A stretch of DNA of 64,000 nucleotides from positions 62,001-126,000 of the forward strand of contig NZ_JACJSZ010000005.1 in the NCBI RefSeq assembly GCF_014698445.1, written 5' to 3'. The DNA comes from Microcystis elabens FACHB-917 (lineage in GTDB: Bacteria; Cyanobacteriota; Cyanobacteriia; PCC-6307; Cyanobiaceae). The notes beneath the pieces are model-generated. The model saw nothing but the letters and a program-made list of their open reading frames with translations, searched no databases and was not told the origin of the DNA. Positions 56,541 to 64,000 of this stretch are shown here, in pieces. The position numbers and the translations under genes are program-made. The first letter of the stretch is position 1. Every line of letters begins with the position of its first letter.

Positions 56541-57796
56541 GCCGTTTCGTCTTCACCTCGGAATCGGTGACGGAAGGCCACCCCGACAAGATCTGCGATC
56601 AGGTGAGCGACGCCGTGCTCGACGCGCTCCTGGCCCAGGACCCCTCCAGCCGGGTGGCCTGCGAGACCGTGGTGAACACCGGGCTCTGCCTGATCACGGG
56701 GGAAGTCACCACCAACGCCCGCGTCGACTTCAACACCCTGGTGCGGGGGGTGATCGAGAAGATCGGCTACACCGGTGCCCGTGCCGGCGGCTTCGACGCC
56801 CGCAGCTGCGCCGTTCTGATCGCCCTCGACCAGCAGTCGCCGGACATCGCCCAGGGTGTGGATGAGGCCGACGACCATGACGGTGACCCCCTCGACAAGG
56901 TGGGCGCCGGTGACCAGGGCATCATGTTCGGCTACGCCTGCGACGAAACGCCAGAGCTGATGCCCCTGCCCATCAGCCTGGCCCACCGGCTGGCGCTGCG
57001 GTTGGCCCAGGTGCGTCATGACGGCAGTCTCGGCTACCTGCTCCCCGACGGCAAGACCCAGGTGAGCGTGGTGTACGAGAACGACCTCCCCGTGGCGATC
57101 GACACGATCCTCATCTCCACCCAGCACACCGCCGAAGTGGAGGGCATCAGCGACGAGAAGGCGGTGCAGCAGCGGATCCGGGAGGACCTCTGGACCCATG
57201 TGGTAATGCCCGCCACCGCCGATCTGCCCCTCAAACCCTCCGAGGAGGGCACCCGCTTCTACGTCAACCCCACCGGCAAGTTCGTGGTGGGGGGCCCCCA
57301 GGGTGACGCCGGCCTTACGGGCCGCAAGATCATCGTCGACACCTACGGCGGCTATGCCCGCCACGGCGGCGGCGCCTTCTCGGGCAAGGACCCCACCAAG
57401 GTGGACCGCTCCGCGGCCTACGCGGCCCGTCATGTGGCCAAGGCCCTGGTGGCCGCCGGCCTGGCCCACAAGGCCGAGGTGCAGCTCAGCTATGCCATCG
57501 GCGTGGCCCGGCCCGTGAGCATCCTGGTGGAGAGCTTCGGCACCGGTGCCCTCAGCAACGCCGACCTCACCGCCCTGGTGCAGGAGCACTTCGACCTGCG
57601 CCCCGGCGCCATCATCGAAACCTTCGGCCTGCGGGAACTGCCCGGCCAGCGTGGCGGCCGCTTTTACCAGGACGTGGCCGCCTACGGCCACTTCGGCCGC
57701 AAGGATCTCGACCTCCCCTGGGAGGACGTGACCGCCATCGCCGCCACCCTGAAGCAGGCCACGGCGAGCCGTGTCAGCGCTGTATCTGGGAGTTGA
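56537..57796 (+). CDS. metK: S-adenosylmethionine synthetase
   Basis: Makes SAM from methionine and ATP. The 419-residue protein has the substrate segment TEGHPDK (residues 12-18, His15 and Asp17), [16 protein letters not shown] (the GAGDQG signature) and [20 protein letters not shown] (the second signature). Length is normal for cyanobacteria. Its end overlaps the next gene by 26 nt. Confidence 0.97.
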   Translation: MSRFVFTSESVTEGHPDKICDQVSDAVLDALLAQDPSSRVACETVVNTGLCLITGEVTTNARVDFNTLVRGVIEKIGYTGARAGGFDARSCAVLIALDQQSPDIAQGVDEADDHDGDPLDKVGAGDQGIMFGYACDETPELMPLPISLAHRLALRLAQVRHDGSLGYLLPDGKTQVSVVYENDLPVAIDTILISTQHTAEVEGISDEKAVQQRIREDLWTHVVMPATADLPLKPSEEGTRFYVNPTGKFVVGGPQGDAGLTGRKIIVDTYGGYARHGGGAFSGKDPTKVDRSAAYAARHVAKALVAAGLAHKAEVQLSYAIGVARPVSILVESFGTGALSNADLTALVQEHFDLRPGAIIETFGLRELPGQRGGRFYQDVAAYGHFGRKDLDLPWEDVTAIAATLKQATASRVSAVSGS

Positions 57797-59099
57797 CCTC
57801 GGCAGCAGCGGCCTGCGCCTGGCCGTTCTTGCCGATGCCGGCGAGCCAGGCGGGGACCCCGCCAGCCCCGTCCTGGGCCTGCAGGCCCCCTACCCGGGCC
57901 GCTTCGAGGACCCCTCGGCCTGGCGCCAGGGCCTGATCGATCTGCTGGCCGCCGTGCCCGGCGAGATCCGGCGGCGGGTGGTGGCCCTGGCCATCGATGG
58001 CACCTCCGGGACCCTGCTGGCCTGCGGACCCGGAGGCCGCCTGCTGCCGGCACCTCTGGCGGACGCCCTCCCCTACCACCAGGCCTGTCCGGAGCAGGCC
58101 GGGGCCATCGCCTTGCTGCTGGCCGCGGACACCATGGCCTGGGCCGACCATCCGGCCTCCAGCAGCAGCGGCAGCCTGGCCCGGGCCCTGCGTCTGCTGG
58201 ACCGGGCCAGGGAGATGGGCCTGGGAACGGGCCTGCTGCTGCGCCACCAGGCCGACTGGCTCATGGGCTGGCTGCTGGACGACTGGCGCTGGGGCGAGGA
58301 GGGCAACAACGTGCGGCTGGGCTGGGACCTGCAGCACAGCCGCTGGCTCGCGGGGGTGGCCGAGGGCCTGGGTGACGCTGTGCTGCCTCAGATCCGCAGC
58401 GGCGGCAGCCGCCTCGGCCGGCTCGCTCCGGCGGTGGCGACCTGCCTGGGCCTGCCCGCCGACTGCCAGGTGGTGGCCGGCAGCACCGATGCCAATGCGG
58501 CGGTGCTGGCCGCCGATCCCCAGGAGGGCGATGGCATCACGGTGCTGGGCACCACCCTGGTGCTGAAGCAGTTCGTGGCCGCCCCCCTGGCCGGAGCCGG
58601 CCTCAGCAACCACCGGGTGGGTGGCCGCTGGCTGGCCGGGGGTGCCTCCAACGCGGGCGCCGGCATCCTGCGCCGCTTCTTCGACGACGCCCAGATCGCC
58701 GAACTGAGCCGCCAGATCACGCCGGACCGCCCCACGGGACTGGCCCTGCGGCCCCTGAGCCGCCGGGGCGAGCGCTTTCCGGTGGACGACCCCGAGCTGG
58801 AGCCGATCCTGGAGCCGAGGCCAGCCAGCGATGCCCGCTATCTCCAGGCCCTGCTGGAGGGGCTCACCGCCATTGAGGTGGCGGGCTGGCGGCGGCTGCG
58901 GGAGCTGGGGGCGCCGGCCCTGCGGCGGGTGATCAGCGTCGGCGGTGGTGCCCGCAACAGCCTGTGGCGGGCCCTGCGGGCACGTGCCCTGGGGATCCCG
59001 GTGCTGAACCGCCCGAAACGCACGGCGGCCCTGGGCATGGCCCTGATGGCACGGGCCAGCTCCAGGATGGGGGCCGACTCCCCCTCGCTTCGGCCATGA
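57771..59099 (+). CDS. FGGY-family carbohydrate kinase
   Basis: A sugar or polyol kinase of the xylulokinase/glycerol-kinase superfamily. The 442-residue protein starts with GTG ([20 protein letters not shown], phosphate 1 motif), then [33 protein letters not shown] and the C-terminal [20 protein letters not shown] with the FGGY adenosine motif. Cyanobacterial members near metK are known but the substrate is not fixed by sequence. Confidence 0.85.
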   Translation: MSALYLGVDLGSSGLRLAVLADAGEPGGDPASPVLGLQAPYPGRFEDPSAWRQGLIDLLAAVPGEIRRRVVALAIDGTSGTLLACGPGGRLLPAPLADALPYHQACPEQAGAIALLLAADTMAWADHPASSSSGSLARALRLLDRAREMGLGTGLLLRHQADWLMGWLLDDWRWGEEGNNVRLGWDLQHSRWLAGVAEGLGDAVLPQIRSGGSRLGRLAPAVATCLGLPADCQVVAGSTDANAAVLAADPQEGDGITVLGTTLVLKQFVAAPLAGAGLSNHRVGGRWLAGGASNAGAGILRRFFDDAQIAELSRQITPDRPTGLALRPLSRRGERFPVDDPELEPILEPRPASDARYLQALLEGLTAIEVAGWRRLRELGAPALRRVISVGGGARNSLWRALRARALGIPVLNRPKRTAALGMALMARASSRMGADSPSLRP

Positions 59100-59215
59100 A
59101 CGAACGCCTCCGATCGATCCTCGCCATGGCCCTGTTCGTCGTGCTGGCGGGCTATGTCGGCTTCAGCGCCGTGCGGCTGGGTCTGCTGCTCTGGCAGCGG
59201 TTTGCCGGCGCCTGA
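59096..59215 (+). CDS. Small single-span membrane protein
   Basis: A 39-residue frame starting [20 protein letters not shown] and ending LGLLLWQRFAGA, one hydrophobic helix with a charged N-terminus. Its ATG overlaps the kinase stop (ATGA). This tight coupling suggests it is real. No family recognised. Confidence 0.6.
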   Translation: MNERLRSILAMALFVVLAGYVGFSAVRLGLLLWQRFAGA

Positions 59216-59245
59216 GCCCAGAATTCCCCTAACCGACCGGAACCC

Positions 59246-59518
59246 ATGGCCGCCGATCCCCTCACCGCCGCGGTGAGCGACCGCATCTGCAAGCACATGA
59301 ACGACGACCACGCCGAGGCCGTTCTGGCCTACGCGCGCCATTACGGCGGCTGCACCGGGGCCCGCCAGGCCCGGATGGTGGCCGTGGAGCCCCAGGCGAT
59401 GCGCCTGGAGGTGGACGGCACCAGGGTGGAGGTGCCCTTCGACCACGCGCTCACCGACAGCGAGGACGCCCACCGCACCCTGGTGGCCATGCTGCGGTCG
59501 CTCCCCGGGAAGGCTTGA
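59246..59518 (+). CDS. DUF2470 family protein
   Basis: The 90-residue protein contains RICKHMNDDHAEAVLAYARH (the His-rich motif of DUF2470) and VEPQAMRLEVDGTRVEVPFD. The domain is related to the C-terminal part of HugZ-like heme-binding/pyridoxamine oxidase-type proteins. Its role is unknown; heme-linked function is inference. The stop is in the same frame as the following comF coding region. Confidence 0.8.
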   Translation: MAADPLTAAVSDRICKHMNDDHAEAVLAYARHYGGCTGARQARMVAVEPQAMRLEVDGTRVEVPFDHALTDSEDAHRTLVAMLRSLPGKA

Positions 59519-59554
59519 AGCAGCGACTGCGCCGCCACCGGCGACGCCGGACCC

Positions 59555-60244
59555 CTGACCCTTCTCGCACGCCTGAGCCGGCTTCCGCTCGACTGGATCG
59601 CCGCCACCCCCTGCCCCCTGTGTCGTGGCCTGCAACCGCCGCAGCACGGGGCCGGAGCGGCCTGCCCGGACTGCCGCCGCAGCCTGCCGCTGCCAGCTGG
59701 GGCCATGAAGGGCAACGAGCCCCTGCTCTGGTGGGCGGCCGGGTCCTACGACGGCGAGCTGCGGCGGTTGCTGCTCGGGCTGCGGCAGCGGCCTGAGCCC
59801 GCCAGGGTGGGCGCCCTGGTGCAGGTGCTGGCGGAGGGGCTGCCCCAATGGCGGCAGCGGCCGCTGGTGGTGCCGGTGCCGAGCTGGAAACGGCAGGGCA
59901 ATCCCCTGCCCACGCTGGTGTGCCGCCAGCTCGTCCACCAGCTCGGGTATCGCCGGGCCGACCTGCTGGAGCGGTCCCGGCCCGTGCTCGGCCAGCACCA
60001 CCTCGGCAGGGCCCTGCGCCTGGCCAACCAGGAGGGAGCCTTCCGCTGTCGCCGCGGGCCCCGCCTCGGCGAGGCCCTGGGCCGGCCGGTCCTGATCGTC
60101 GACGACATCCTCACCAGTGGGGCCACCGCCTGCAGCGCCGCCACGGCCCTGGAGTCCCTCGGCTGGCAGGTGGTGGGACTCCTCTGCCTGGCCCGCACGC
60201 CCCGGGGGCGCTCCCGGATGGGCCGGTCCCCCAGCGGTCCGTGA
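59555..60244 (+). CDS. comF: ComF-family amidophosphoribosyltransferase-like protein, start uncertain
   Basis: ComF proteins take part in DNA uptake. The region encodes an N-terminal zinc ribbon CPLC...ACPDC (about 59615-59680) and a phosphoribosyltransferase domain with PVPSWKRQGNPLPTLVCRQL and VLIVDDILTSGATACSAATA (PRPP loop). The zinc ribbon lies upstream of the first ATG (59705), and the open stretch from 59519 contains no ATG, GTG or TTG. The best candidate is CTG 59555. Domain content is clear; the start is not. Confidence 0.8.
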   Translation: MTLLARLSRLPLDWIAATPCPLCRGLQPPQHGAGAACPDCRRSLPLPAGAMKGNEPLLWWAAGSYDGELRRLLLGLRQRPEPARVGALVQVLAEGLPQWRQRPLVVPVPSWKRQGNPLPTLVCRQLVHQLGYRRADLLERSRPVLGQHHLGRALRLANQEGAFRCRRGPRLGEALGRPVLIVDDILTSGATACSAATALESLGWQVVGLLCLARTPRGRSRMGRSPSGP

Positions 60245-60273
60245 TCTAAGATCACTGCGTCGCTTCGGCGACG
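60241..60273 (+). other. Two hairpins between comF and tRNA-Phe
   Basis: GTGATC-TAA-GATCAC (60241-60255) overlaps the comF stop. CGTCGC-TTCG-GCGACG (60258-60273) is a stable C(TTCG)G tetraloop hairpin ending 1 nt before the tRNA. Either may block read-through or guide 5' processing of the tRNA. Role is inference. Confidence 0.5.
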
Positions 60274-60274
60274 A

Positions 60275-60347
60275 GCCGGGATAGCTCAGTTGGTAGAGCA
60301 GGCGACTGAAAATCGCCGTGTCCCCAGTTCAAATCTGGGTCCTGGCA
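60275..60347 (+). tRNA. tRNA-Phe (anticodon GAA)
   Basis: A 73-nt cloverleaf. The acceptor GCCGGGA pairs with TCCTGGC (one wobble pair) followed by discriminator A. The anticodon loop CTGAAAA gives GAA, reading UUC and UUU. The T-arm CCCAG-TTCAAAT-CTGGG is perfect. CCA is not encoded. Confidence 0.97.
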
Positions 60348-60378
60348 TTGCGTGCGGACTGCTCTGCAGCCCATCACC

Positions 60379-60612
60379 ATGCCCCATCAGCCCCCGACCT
60401 CCAGCCAGATCTTCAACAACGCCGACAGCTTCGCCCAGGCGTTCGATGAGGCCTGGCAGGAGCACAGTCGACAGGATCCCTCCCACGGGCTCTCGAGCGC
60501 CGAGAAGCTTGAGGCGATCCTCGGCCGGGTGGCGAGCCACCCCTTCGCCGAAGCCGATCCGGCCATGGCCCGCCAGGTGGGGGCCTTCCGGATTCGCCTG
60601 CTCGCCCTTTAG
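60379..60612 (+). CDS. Small conserved-looking hypothetical protein
   Basis: 77 residues starting MPHQPPTSSQIFNNADSFAQ, helical and hydrophilic, containing AFDEAWQEHSRQDPSHGLSS and LEAILGRVASHPFAEADPAM. No membrane segment or known domain. It lies between tRNA-Phe and the lyase gene. A GTG upstream at 60352 would put the start against the tRNA. Confidence 0.6.
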   Translation: MPHQPPTSSQIFNNADSFAQAFDEAWQEHSRQDPSHGLSSAEKLEAILGRVASHPFAEADPAMARQVGAFRIRLLAL

Positions 60613-60621
60613 GTGGCGCCC

Positions 60622-61215
60622 ATGAGCAGCTCCCTCGCCCGCCTTCTGCAGCTCCTGAGCGGTGGCTTCAGCAACCAGAGCCAGGCCTTCGACAATCCGC
60701 CCCTCTACGCCCACATCCTGGTCAAGTTCCGGCCGCTGCCCCAGCTGGCGCCAGGCTCGCTGCTGCTGGAGCAGTCCTACGCCATCTCGCCTGGCACGCC
60801 GTACAGGATCCGGGTGCTGCGCGCCGAGTGCCGCGACGGCGAGCTGATCATCCACAACCAGGCCCTGCAGGAAGAACAGCGTTTCTGGGGCGCCATCGAG
60901 GATGAGGGGCGACGCCGCAGCATCGCGGCGGCCGACCTCCTGCCCCTCGAGGGCTGCACTTATGTGGTGCGGGAGGTGGGCGACGGCTTCACCGGTGAGG
61001 TGGAACCTGGTTGCCGCTGCCTCGTGGAGCGCAAGGGCAGCCTCGCCTACCTGGTCAGCAGCTTCGAGATCGATTCCCGCGGCATGCGCACGATCGACCG
61101 GGGCCACGATCCGGCCACCCATGAACAGCTCTGGGGATCCCTGGCCGGCCCCTTCGAGTTCGAGCGCACCGACGACTACCGCGGCGAACTGCCCGCCTCC
61201 TGGCTGGAGATCTGA
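60622..61215 (+). CDS. CpeT/CpcT-family chromophore lyase
   Basis: These lyases attach phycocyanobilin (CpcT) or phycoerythrobilin (CpeT) to the beta-subunit Cys153/155-type site. The 197-residue protein starts MSSSLARLLQLLSGGFSNQS and contains QAFDNPPLYAHILVKFRPLP, EQSYAISPGTPYRIRVLRAE and RFWGAIEDEG, typical of the family. It lies about 2.2 kb before cpcB, whose Cys153 is the expected target if it acts as CpcT. A position in the cpc neighbourhood supports that. Confidence 0.85.
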   Translation: MSSSLARLLQLLSGGFSNQSQAFDNPPLYAHILVKFRPLPQLAPGSLLLEQSYAISPGTPYRIRVLRAECRDGELIIHNQALQEEQRFWGAIEDEGRRRSIAAADLLPLEGCTYVVREVGDGFTGEVEPGCRCLVERKGSLAYLVSSFEIDSRGMRTIDRGHDPATHEQLWGSLAGPFEFERTDDYRGELPASWLEI

Positions 61216-61231
61216 TCGGGCAGGGGCCCAT

Positions 61232-61660
61232 TCAGCCGGCGATCAGCTCGTCCATGAAGGGCTGCTCCCCCTCCTCCAGGAAGGGGTCGACCTCCTCCTG
61301 TCCCAGATCGAAGGGATCCGCCACCGGCAGGGAAGCCGGCGGCTCCTGCTGCAGCGCCGGCGGCTGCACCGCCTGCAGATGGCGGGTCGTGCCAGTGCGA
61401 TCCAGACCCCGCAGGGCCGCCTCGATCCTGGCCAGGCGCTCTTCGGTGTCCCCGAGGCGCTCGTCCATGGCGGCCCCATGGGCGGCCTCGAGGTCGGCGA
61501 CCTCCTCGAGCCGCGCCCCGATGCGATCCTCGTGGCCCCCGAGCCGTTCTTCAAGCTCCAGCAGGCGGTAGGTGAGCGCTTCGGCGACCTGGGACAACAC
61601 CTGAAGCTGATCGGCCAATCGGAGGGAGGAGTCCTCGGGCGTGGACACAACAGAAGCCAT
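61232..61660 (-). CDS. Hypothetical coiled-coil protein
   Basis: 142 residues (MASVVSTPEDSSLRLADQLQ), rich in Leu, Glu, Arg and Ala with heptad-like spacing over about residues 15-90 (ALTYRLLELEERLGGHEDRI), and an acidic Pro/Glu C-terminal tail. No known domain. It is transcribed against the linker genes and lies between the lyase and rod linker genes. Role unknown. Confidence 0.5.
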   Translation of the reverse strand: MASVVSTPEDSSLRLADQLQVLSQVAEALTYRLLELEERLGGHEDRIGARLEEVADLEAAHGAAMDERLGDTEERLARIEAALRGLDRTGTTRHLQAVQPPALQQEPPASLPVADPFDLGQEEVDPFLEEGEQPFMDELIAG

Positions 61661-61925
61661 GACGGCACCGGGATGATGGCCGGATGGTATCGGCGTGGGG
61701 CCGACCCGCCAGGGGTGACCCTGGCCGGGGGGTTTGTAACGATTCTGAAAACCCTGTCGTGGCGAGCGGACAGGCCCATAGGATCCGCCTTGCAGCCCAT
61801 GATCGGGACGTTTCCTGCAGCCGTCCTTGAAGGCGTCCACGGATTGGCAGCGGCCATGCGCCCTGCCCACGTCCCCTGCCCACCGACCTTCTCTCCAACC
61901 GCCTCACCCCCCGGCACCCACGCTC

Positions 61926-62771
61926 ATGACACTTGCCAACGCTGCCTATCTGGGCATCGAGCGTTTCTCCAGCGACCGCAACAAGGAAAACTGGACGAAC
62001 GCAACGGAAAACGACAAGGCCGCCCTGATCCGCGCCGTCTACAAGCAGGTGCTCGGCAATCAGTACGTCATGGCCAGCGAGCGGCTCAGCGGTCCGGAGT
62101 CCCTCTTCAAGCGTGGTTACCTGAGCGTGCGGGAGTTCGTGCGCCAGGTGGCCAAGAGCGGGCTCTACAAGGCCAAGTTCTTCGAGAACTGCAACCCCTA
62201 CCGGTTCATCGAGCTGAACTTCAAGCATCTCCTCGGCCGGGCTCCCCAGAACAAGGCCGAGATGCTGCAGCACTTCACGATCCTGCAGGAGCAGGGCTAC
62301 GACGCCGAGATCGACTCCTACCTCGACAGCGCCGAGTACCAGAACCGTTTCGGCGAGGAAGTGGTTCCCTACCTGCACGGCTGGGACTACTCCTCCGGTC
62401 AGCAGGGCCTGCAGTTCTCCTACATGCTGCAGCTCACCCGGGGGGTGGGCGCCTCGGTGCGGGGCGATCTGCTCAAGAACCAGTCGCGCCTCAACCCCTC
62501 GGTGCATGCGGAAGCCCCCATGCCGGTGGTGAGCCCCAACGCCCGCGGCAGCGTCTTCCGCAAGGTCACCACCGACGGCATCACCCGCCAGGGGGTGGGT
62601 GCCGGCGAGGAGGGACGCACCTTCCGGGTCGAGATCTCCGGCTTCAACAACTACCGCCTGCACAAGCGCAGCAACCGGGTCCGCTTCATCCCCTTCAACA
62701 AACTGCTTCAGACCCAGCAGCAGATCCTGCGCGAAGGCGGCCGCATCGCCAGCATCACCCCGGTCAACTGA
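61926..62771 (+). CDS. cpcC: Phycobilisome rod linker polypeptide with CpcD domain
   Basis: Rod linkers stack phycocyanin hexamers in phycobilisome rods. The 281-residue protein has the PBS linker domain (about residues 20-150) with AVYKQVLGNQYVMASERLSG, FIELNFKHLLGRAPQNKAEM and GYDAEIDSYLDSAEYQNRFG, then a CpcD-type C-terminal domain (FRVEISGFNNYRLHKRSNRV to REGGRIASITPV). Adjacent cpcB supports CpcC rather than the phycoerythrin linker CpeC. The ATG at 61926 is used. Confidence 0.87.
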   Translation: MTLANAAYLGIERFSSDRNKENWTNATENDKAALIRAVYKQVLGNQYVMASERLSGPESLFKRGYLSVREFVRQVAKSGLYKAKFFENCNPYRFIELNFKHLLGRAPQNKAEMLQHFTILQEQGYDAEIDSYLDSAEYQNRFGEEVVPYLHGWDYSSGQQGLQFSYMLQLTRGVGASVRGDLLKNQSRLNPSVHAEAPMPVVSPNARGSVFRKVTTDGITRQGVGAGEEGRTFRVEISGFNNYRLHKRSNRVRFIPFNKLLQTQQQILREGGRIASITPVN

Positions 62772-62814
62772 GCAGGTTCCACGTTCAGACCTTCCCCCCT
62801 ACCCCTCCGAATCC

Positions 62815-63075
62815 ATGAAGGTTTCCGCAGGTACCCGAGGCACCGGCCTCAACAGCTCCCGTCAGGTGGCCTTCACCGTCACCGGCGTCAGCAACAATGA
62901 CTACTCCCGCACTGCGGACATGGTCATGAACGTGCCGTTCACCCGCATGAACGAGACCATGCGTCTGGTCCACGCCATGGGCGGCAAGATCGTCAGTGTC
63001 TCCGTGACCGGCGGCGGCACCGGTGGCGCCGAGGCACCGGCCCCCCGCAAGGGCAAGGCGAAGACCGAGGGCTGA
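62815..63075 (+). CDS. cpcD: Small rod-capping linker, CpcD-type
   Basis: CpcD caps the distal end of phycobilisome rods. The 86-residue protein begins MKVSAGTRGTGLNSSRQVAF and has the CpcD fold elements FTVTGVSNNDYSRTADMVMN and MRLVHAMGGKIVSVSV, with a basic Gly/Ala/Lys-rich tail. It lies 43 nt after the rod linker gene and just before an intrinsic terminator. Confidence 0.85.
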   Translation: MKVSAGTRGTGLNSSRQVAFTVTGVSNNDYSRTADMVMNVPFTRMNETMRLVHAMGGKIVSVSVTGGGTGGAEAPAPRKGKAKTEG

Positions 63076-63101
63076 GGCCCTCCTTCTCTCCACCGTTTCG
63101 C

Positions 63102-63128
63102 TGGGTCCCCTTTGAGGGGACCCATTTT
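63102..63128 (+). terminator. Intrinsic terminator after cpcD
   Basis: TGGGTCCCC / GGGGACCCA, a perfect 9-bp stem around TTTGA, followed by TTTTC. It begins 27 nt after the cpcD stop and separates the linker transcript from the cpcB leader. Confidence 0.85.
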
Positions 63129-63464
63129 CATGGGCCCGGTTCCCGGGTCGGGTCGCCGGTCCTTACTCCCATCCGCCGAAAGGGGCGTCCAGGCTGAACT
63201 CCGGAGGCCCCTCTGGCGGCCAGAACCATTGTGGTGGCTTGGATCCTGGCGGTAGTGACCATTTATGAAGGCACGCCCATCCATCGGACGCCGTCACCAA
63301 CAATAGGTAGGTCTTTCGGAGCGATGCCCGGCCCTGGCCAGGCGATCATCGAAAGCAACGATGCAGTCGACGTCAGCCAGGCCTCCCCCCGGACTGACGC
63401 TCCAGACTCGACCCCCTTACCCACCCCATCCCGACGTTCGACGTCGAGAACAGGAGCTAACTCA
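63129..63464 (+). promoter_or_regulatory. Leader and promoter region of the cpcB operon
   Basis: 336 nt without a gene, probably holding the strong cpcBA promoter and a long 5' leader. TAGTGACCATTTATGAAGG near 63253 is a locally A/T-rich patch that might hold a -10 element. A hairpin CGACGT-TCG-ACGTCG (63432-63446) stands directly before the AGGAG ribosome site (63452-63456), well placed to affect translation. Assignments are inference from position. Confidence 0.5.
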
Positions 63465-63983
63465 ATGTTCGACGCCTTCACCAAGGTCGTTGCTCAGGCT
63501 GATGCCCGCGGCGAATTCCTCAACGCTGGTCAGATCGACGCCCTGGCGTCGATGGTTGCCGAGAGCAACAAGCGCATGGATGCCGTGAACCGCATCACCT
63601 CCAACGCTTCCAAGATCGTCACCAACGCGGCCCGCGATCTGTTCGACCAACAGCCCGCCCTGATCGCTCCCGGCGGCAACGCCTACACCCATCGCCGCAT
63701 GGCTGCCTGCCTGCGCGACATGGAGATCGTTCTCCGCTACGTCACCTACGCCATCTTCACCGGTGACGCTTCCGTCCTGGAAGATCGCTGCCTCAACGGC
63801 CTCCGCGAGACCTACCTCGCCCTCGGCGTTCCCGGCGCTTCCGTCGCTGAAGGCATCCGCAAGATGAAGGACGCGGCCATCGGCATCGCCAACGACCGCA
63901 ACGGCATCACCCAGGGCGACTGCTCCTCCCTGATGTCCGAAATCGGCACCTACTTCGATCGCGCAGCTGCCGCTGTCGCCTGA
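63465..63983 (+). CDS. cpcB: Phycocyanin beta subunit
   Basis: C-phycocyanin beta carries light-harvesting bilins in phycobilisome rods. The 172-residue protein starts [20 protein letters not shown] and has Cys82 (in [20 protein letters not shown]) and Cys153 (in [20 protein letters not shown]), the two bilin attachment sites, and Asn72, the usual methylation site. A strong AGGAG lies 8 nt before the ATG. cpcA should follow just beyond the window. Confidence 0.98.
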   Translation: MFDAFTKVVAQADARGEFLNAGQIDALASMVAESNKRMDAVNRITSNASKIVTNAARDLFDQQPALIAPGGNAYTHRRMAACLRDMEIVLRYVTYAIFTGDASVLEDRCLNGLRETYLALGVPGASVAEGIRKMKDAAIGIANDRNGITQGDCSSLMSEIGTYFDRAAAAVA

Positions 63984-64000
63984 TCATCGGCTGATCCCCG

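Noticed and set aside
1-64000. CRISPR array, rRNA operon, prophage or integrase-flanked island
   Set aside because: No regularly spaced repeats, no rRNA sequence, and no phage structural or integrase genes were seen. Neither tRNA is flanked by a repeat of its 3' end next to an integrase.

Overview
The window is GC-rich chromosome (very GC-rich by eye) of a picocyanobacterium of the Cyanobium/Synechococcus type. The evidence is psbB, psbT, psbM, ndhN, ldpA, a cpc phycobilisome cluster, cyanobacterial DUF families (DUF1815, DUF2839) and the cyanobacterial order of the ribosomal superoperon. That order runs directly from secY-adk-rpmJ to rpsM, with no rpsN after rplE, no rpmD after rpsE and no infA.

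Region 1 (1-15.7 kb, all minus strand) is the S10/spc/alpha superoperon: rplC-D-W-B, rpsS, rplV, rpsC, rplP, rpmC, rpsQ, rplN-X-E, rpsH, rplF-R, rpsE, rplO, secY, adk, rpmJ, rpsM-K, rpoA, rplQ, truA, rplM, rpsI, rpmE and the start of prfA. It is compact and every frame is intact.

Region 2 (15.7-30.4 kb) is mixed housekeeping: ndhN, a CPA-type antiporter, ldpA, a methyltransferase, a Ycf45-like AAA/R3H protein, tRNA-Gln, a HAD protein, recA, small conserved proteins, a helicase, tyrA, corA and an ATP-grasp enzyme preceded by an overlapping unknown gene. A palindrome AGTAC-N4-GTACT resembling the cyanobacterial LexA box precedes recA, and a second copy lies 25 nt before dprA (49.8 kb).

Region 3 (30.5-46.8 kb) is a decaying accessory block. 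Recognisable but broken genes are a methyltransferase-like protein, a META-domain protein, a serine hydrolase, an RND transporter, an FAD monooxygenase, two Rieske proteins, an MFS transporter and hicBA and hepT toxin-antitoxin debris. Intact genes sit among them (metallophosphoesterase, Uma2, selO, a GDT1-family transporter). The block ends in a degenerate IS1182-type insertion flanked by CTAG. Some lesions look like internal deletions or a tandem duplication, so sequencing error does not explain all of them. At about 36.99 kb an RND gene and a divergent monooxygenase gene are joined with both 5' ends missing.

Region 4 (46.8-64 kb) is core again: tsaC, prmC, dprA, a thioesterase, a universal stress protein, psbM, a ferredoxin, psbBT, nrdR, rpsA, a HAD protein, metK, an FGGY kinase, comF, tRNA-Phe, a CpeT/CpcT lyase, rod linker genes and cpcB. 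A 154-bp MITE-like element with 24-bp terminal inverted repeats and a perfect 8-bp target duplication lies between nrdR and rpsA.

No single new defence or biosynthetic system is evident. The most interesting items are the MITE, the shared recA/dprA palindrome, the structured pseudogene block and two genes (corA, comF) whose conserved N-termini have no ordinary start codon.
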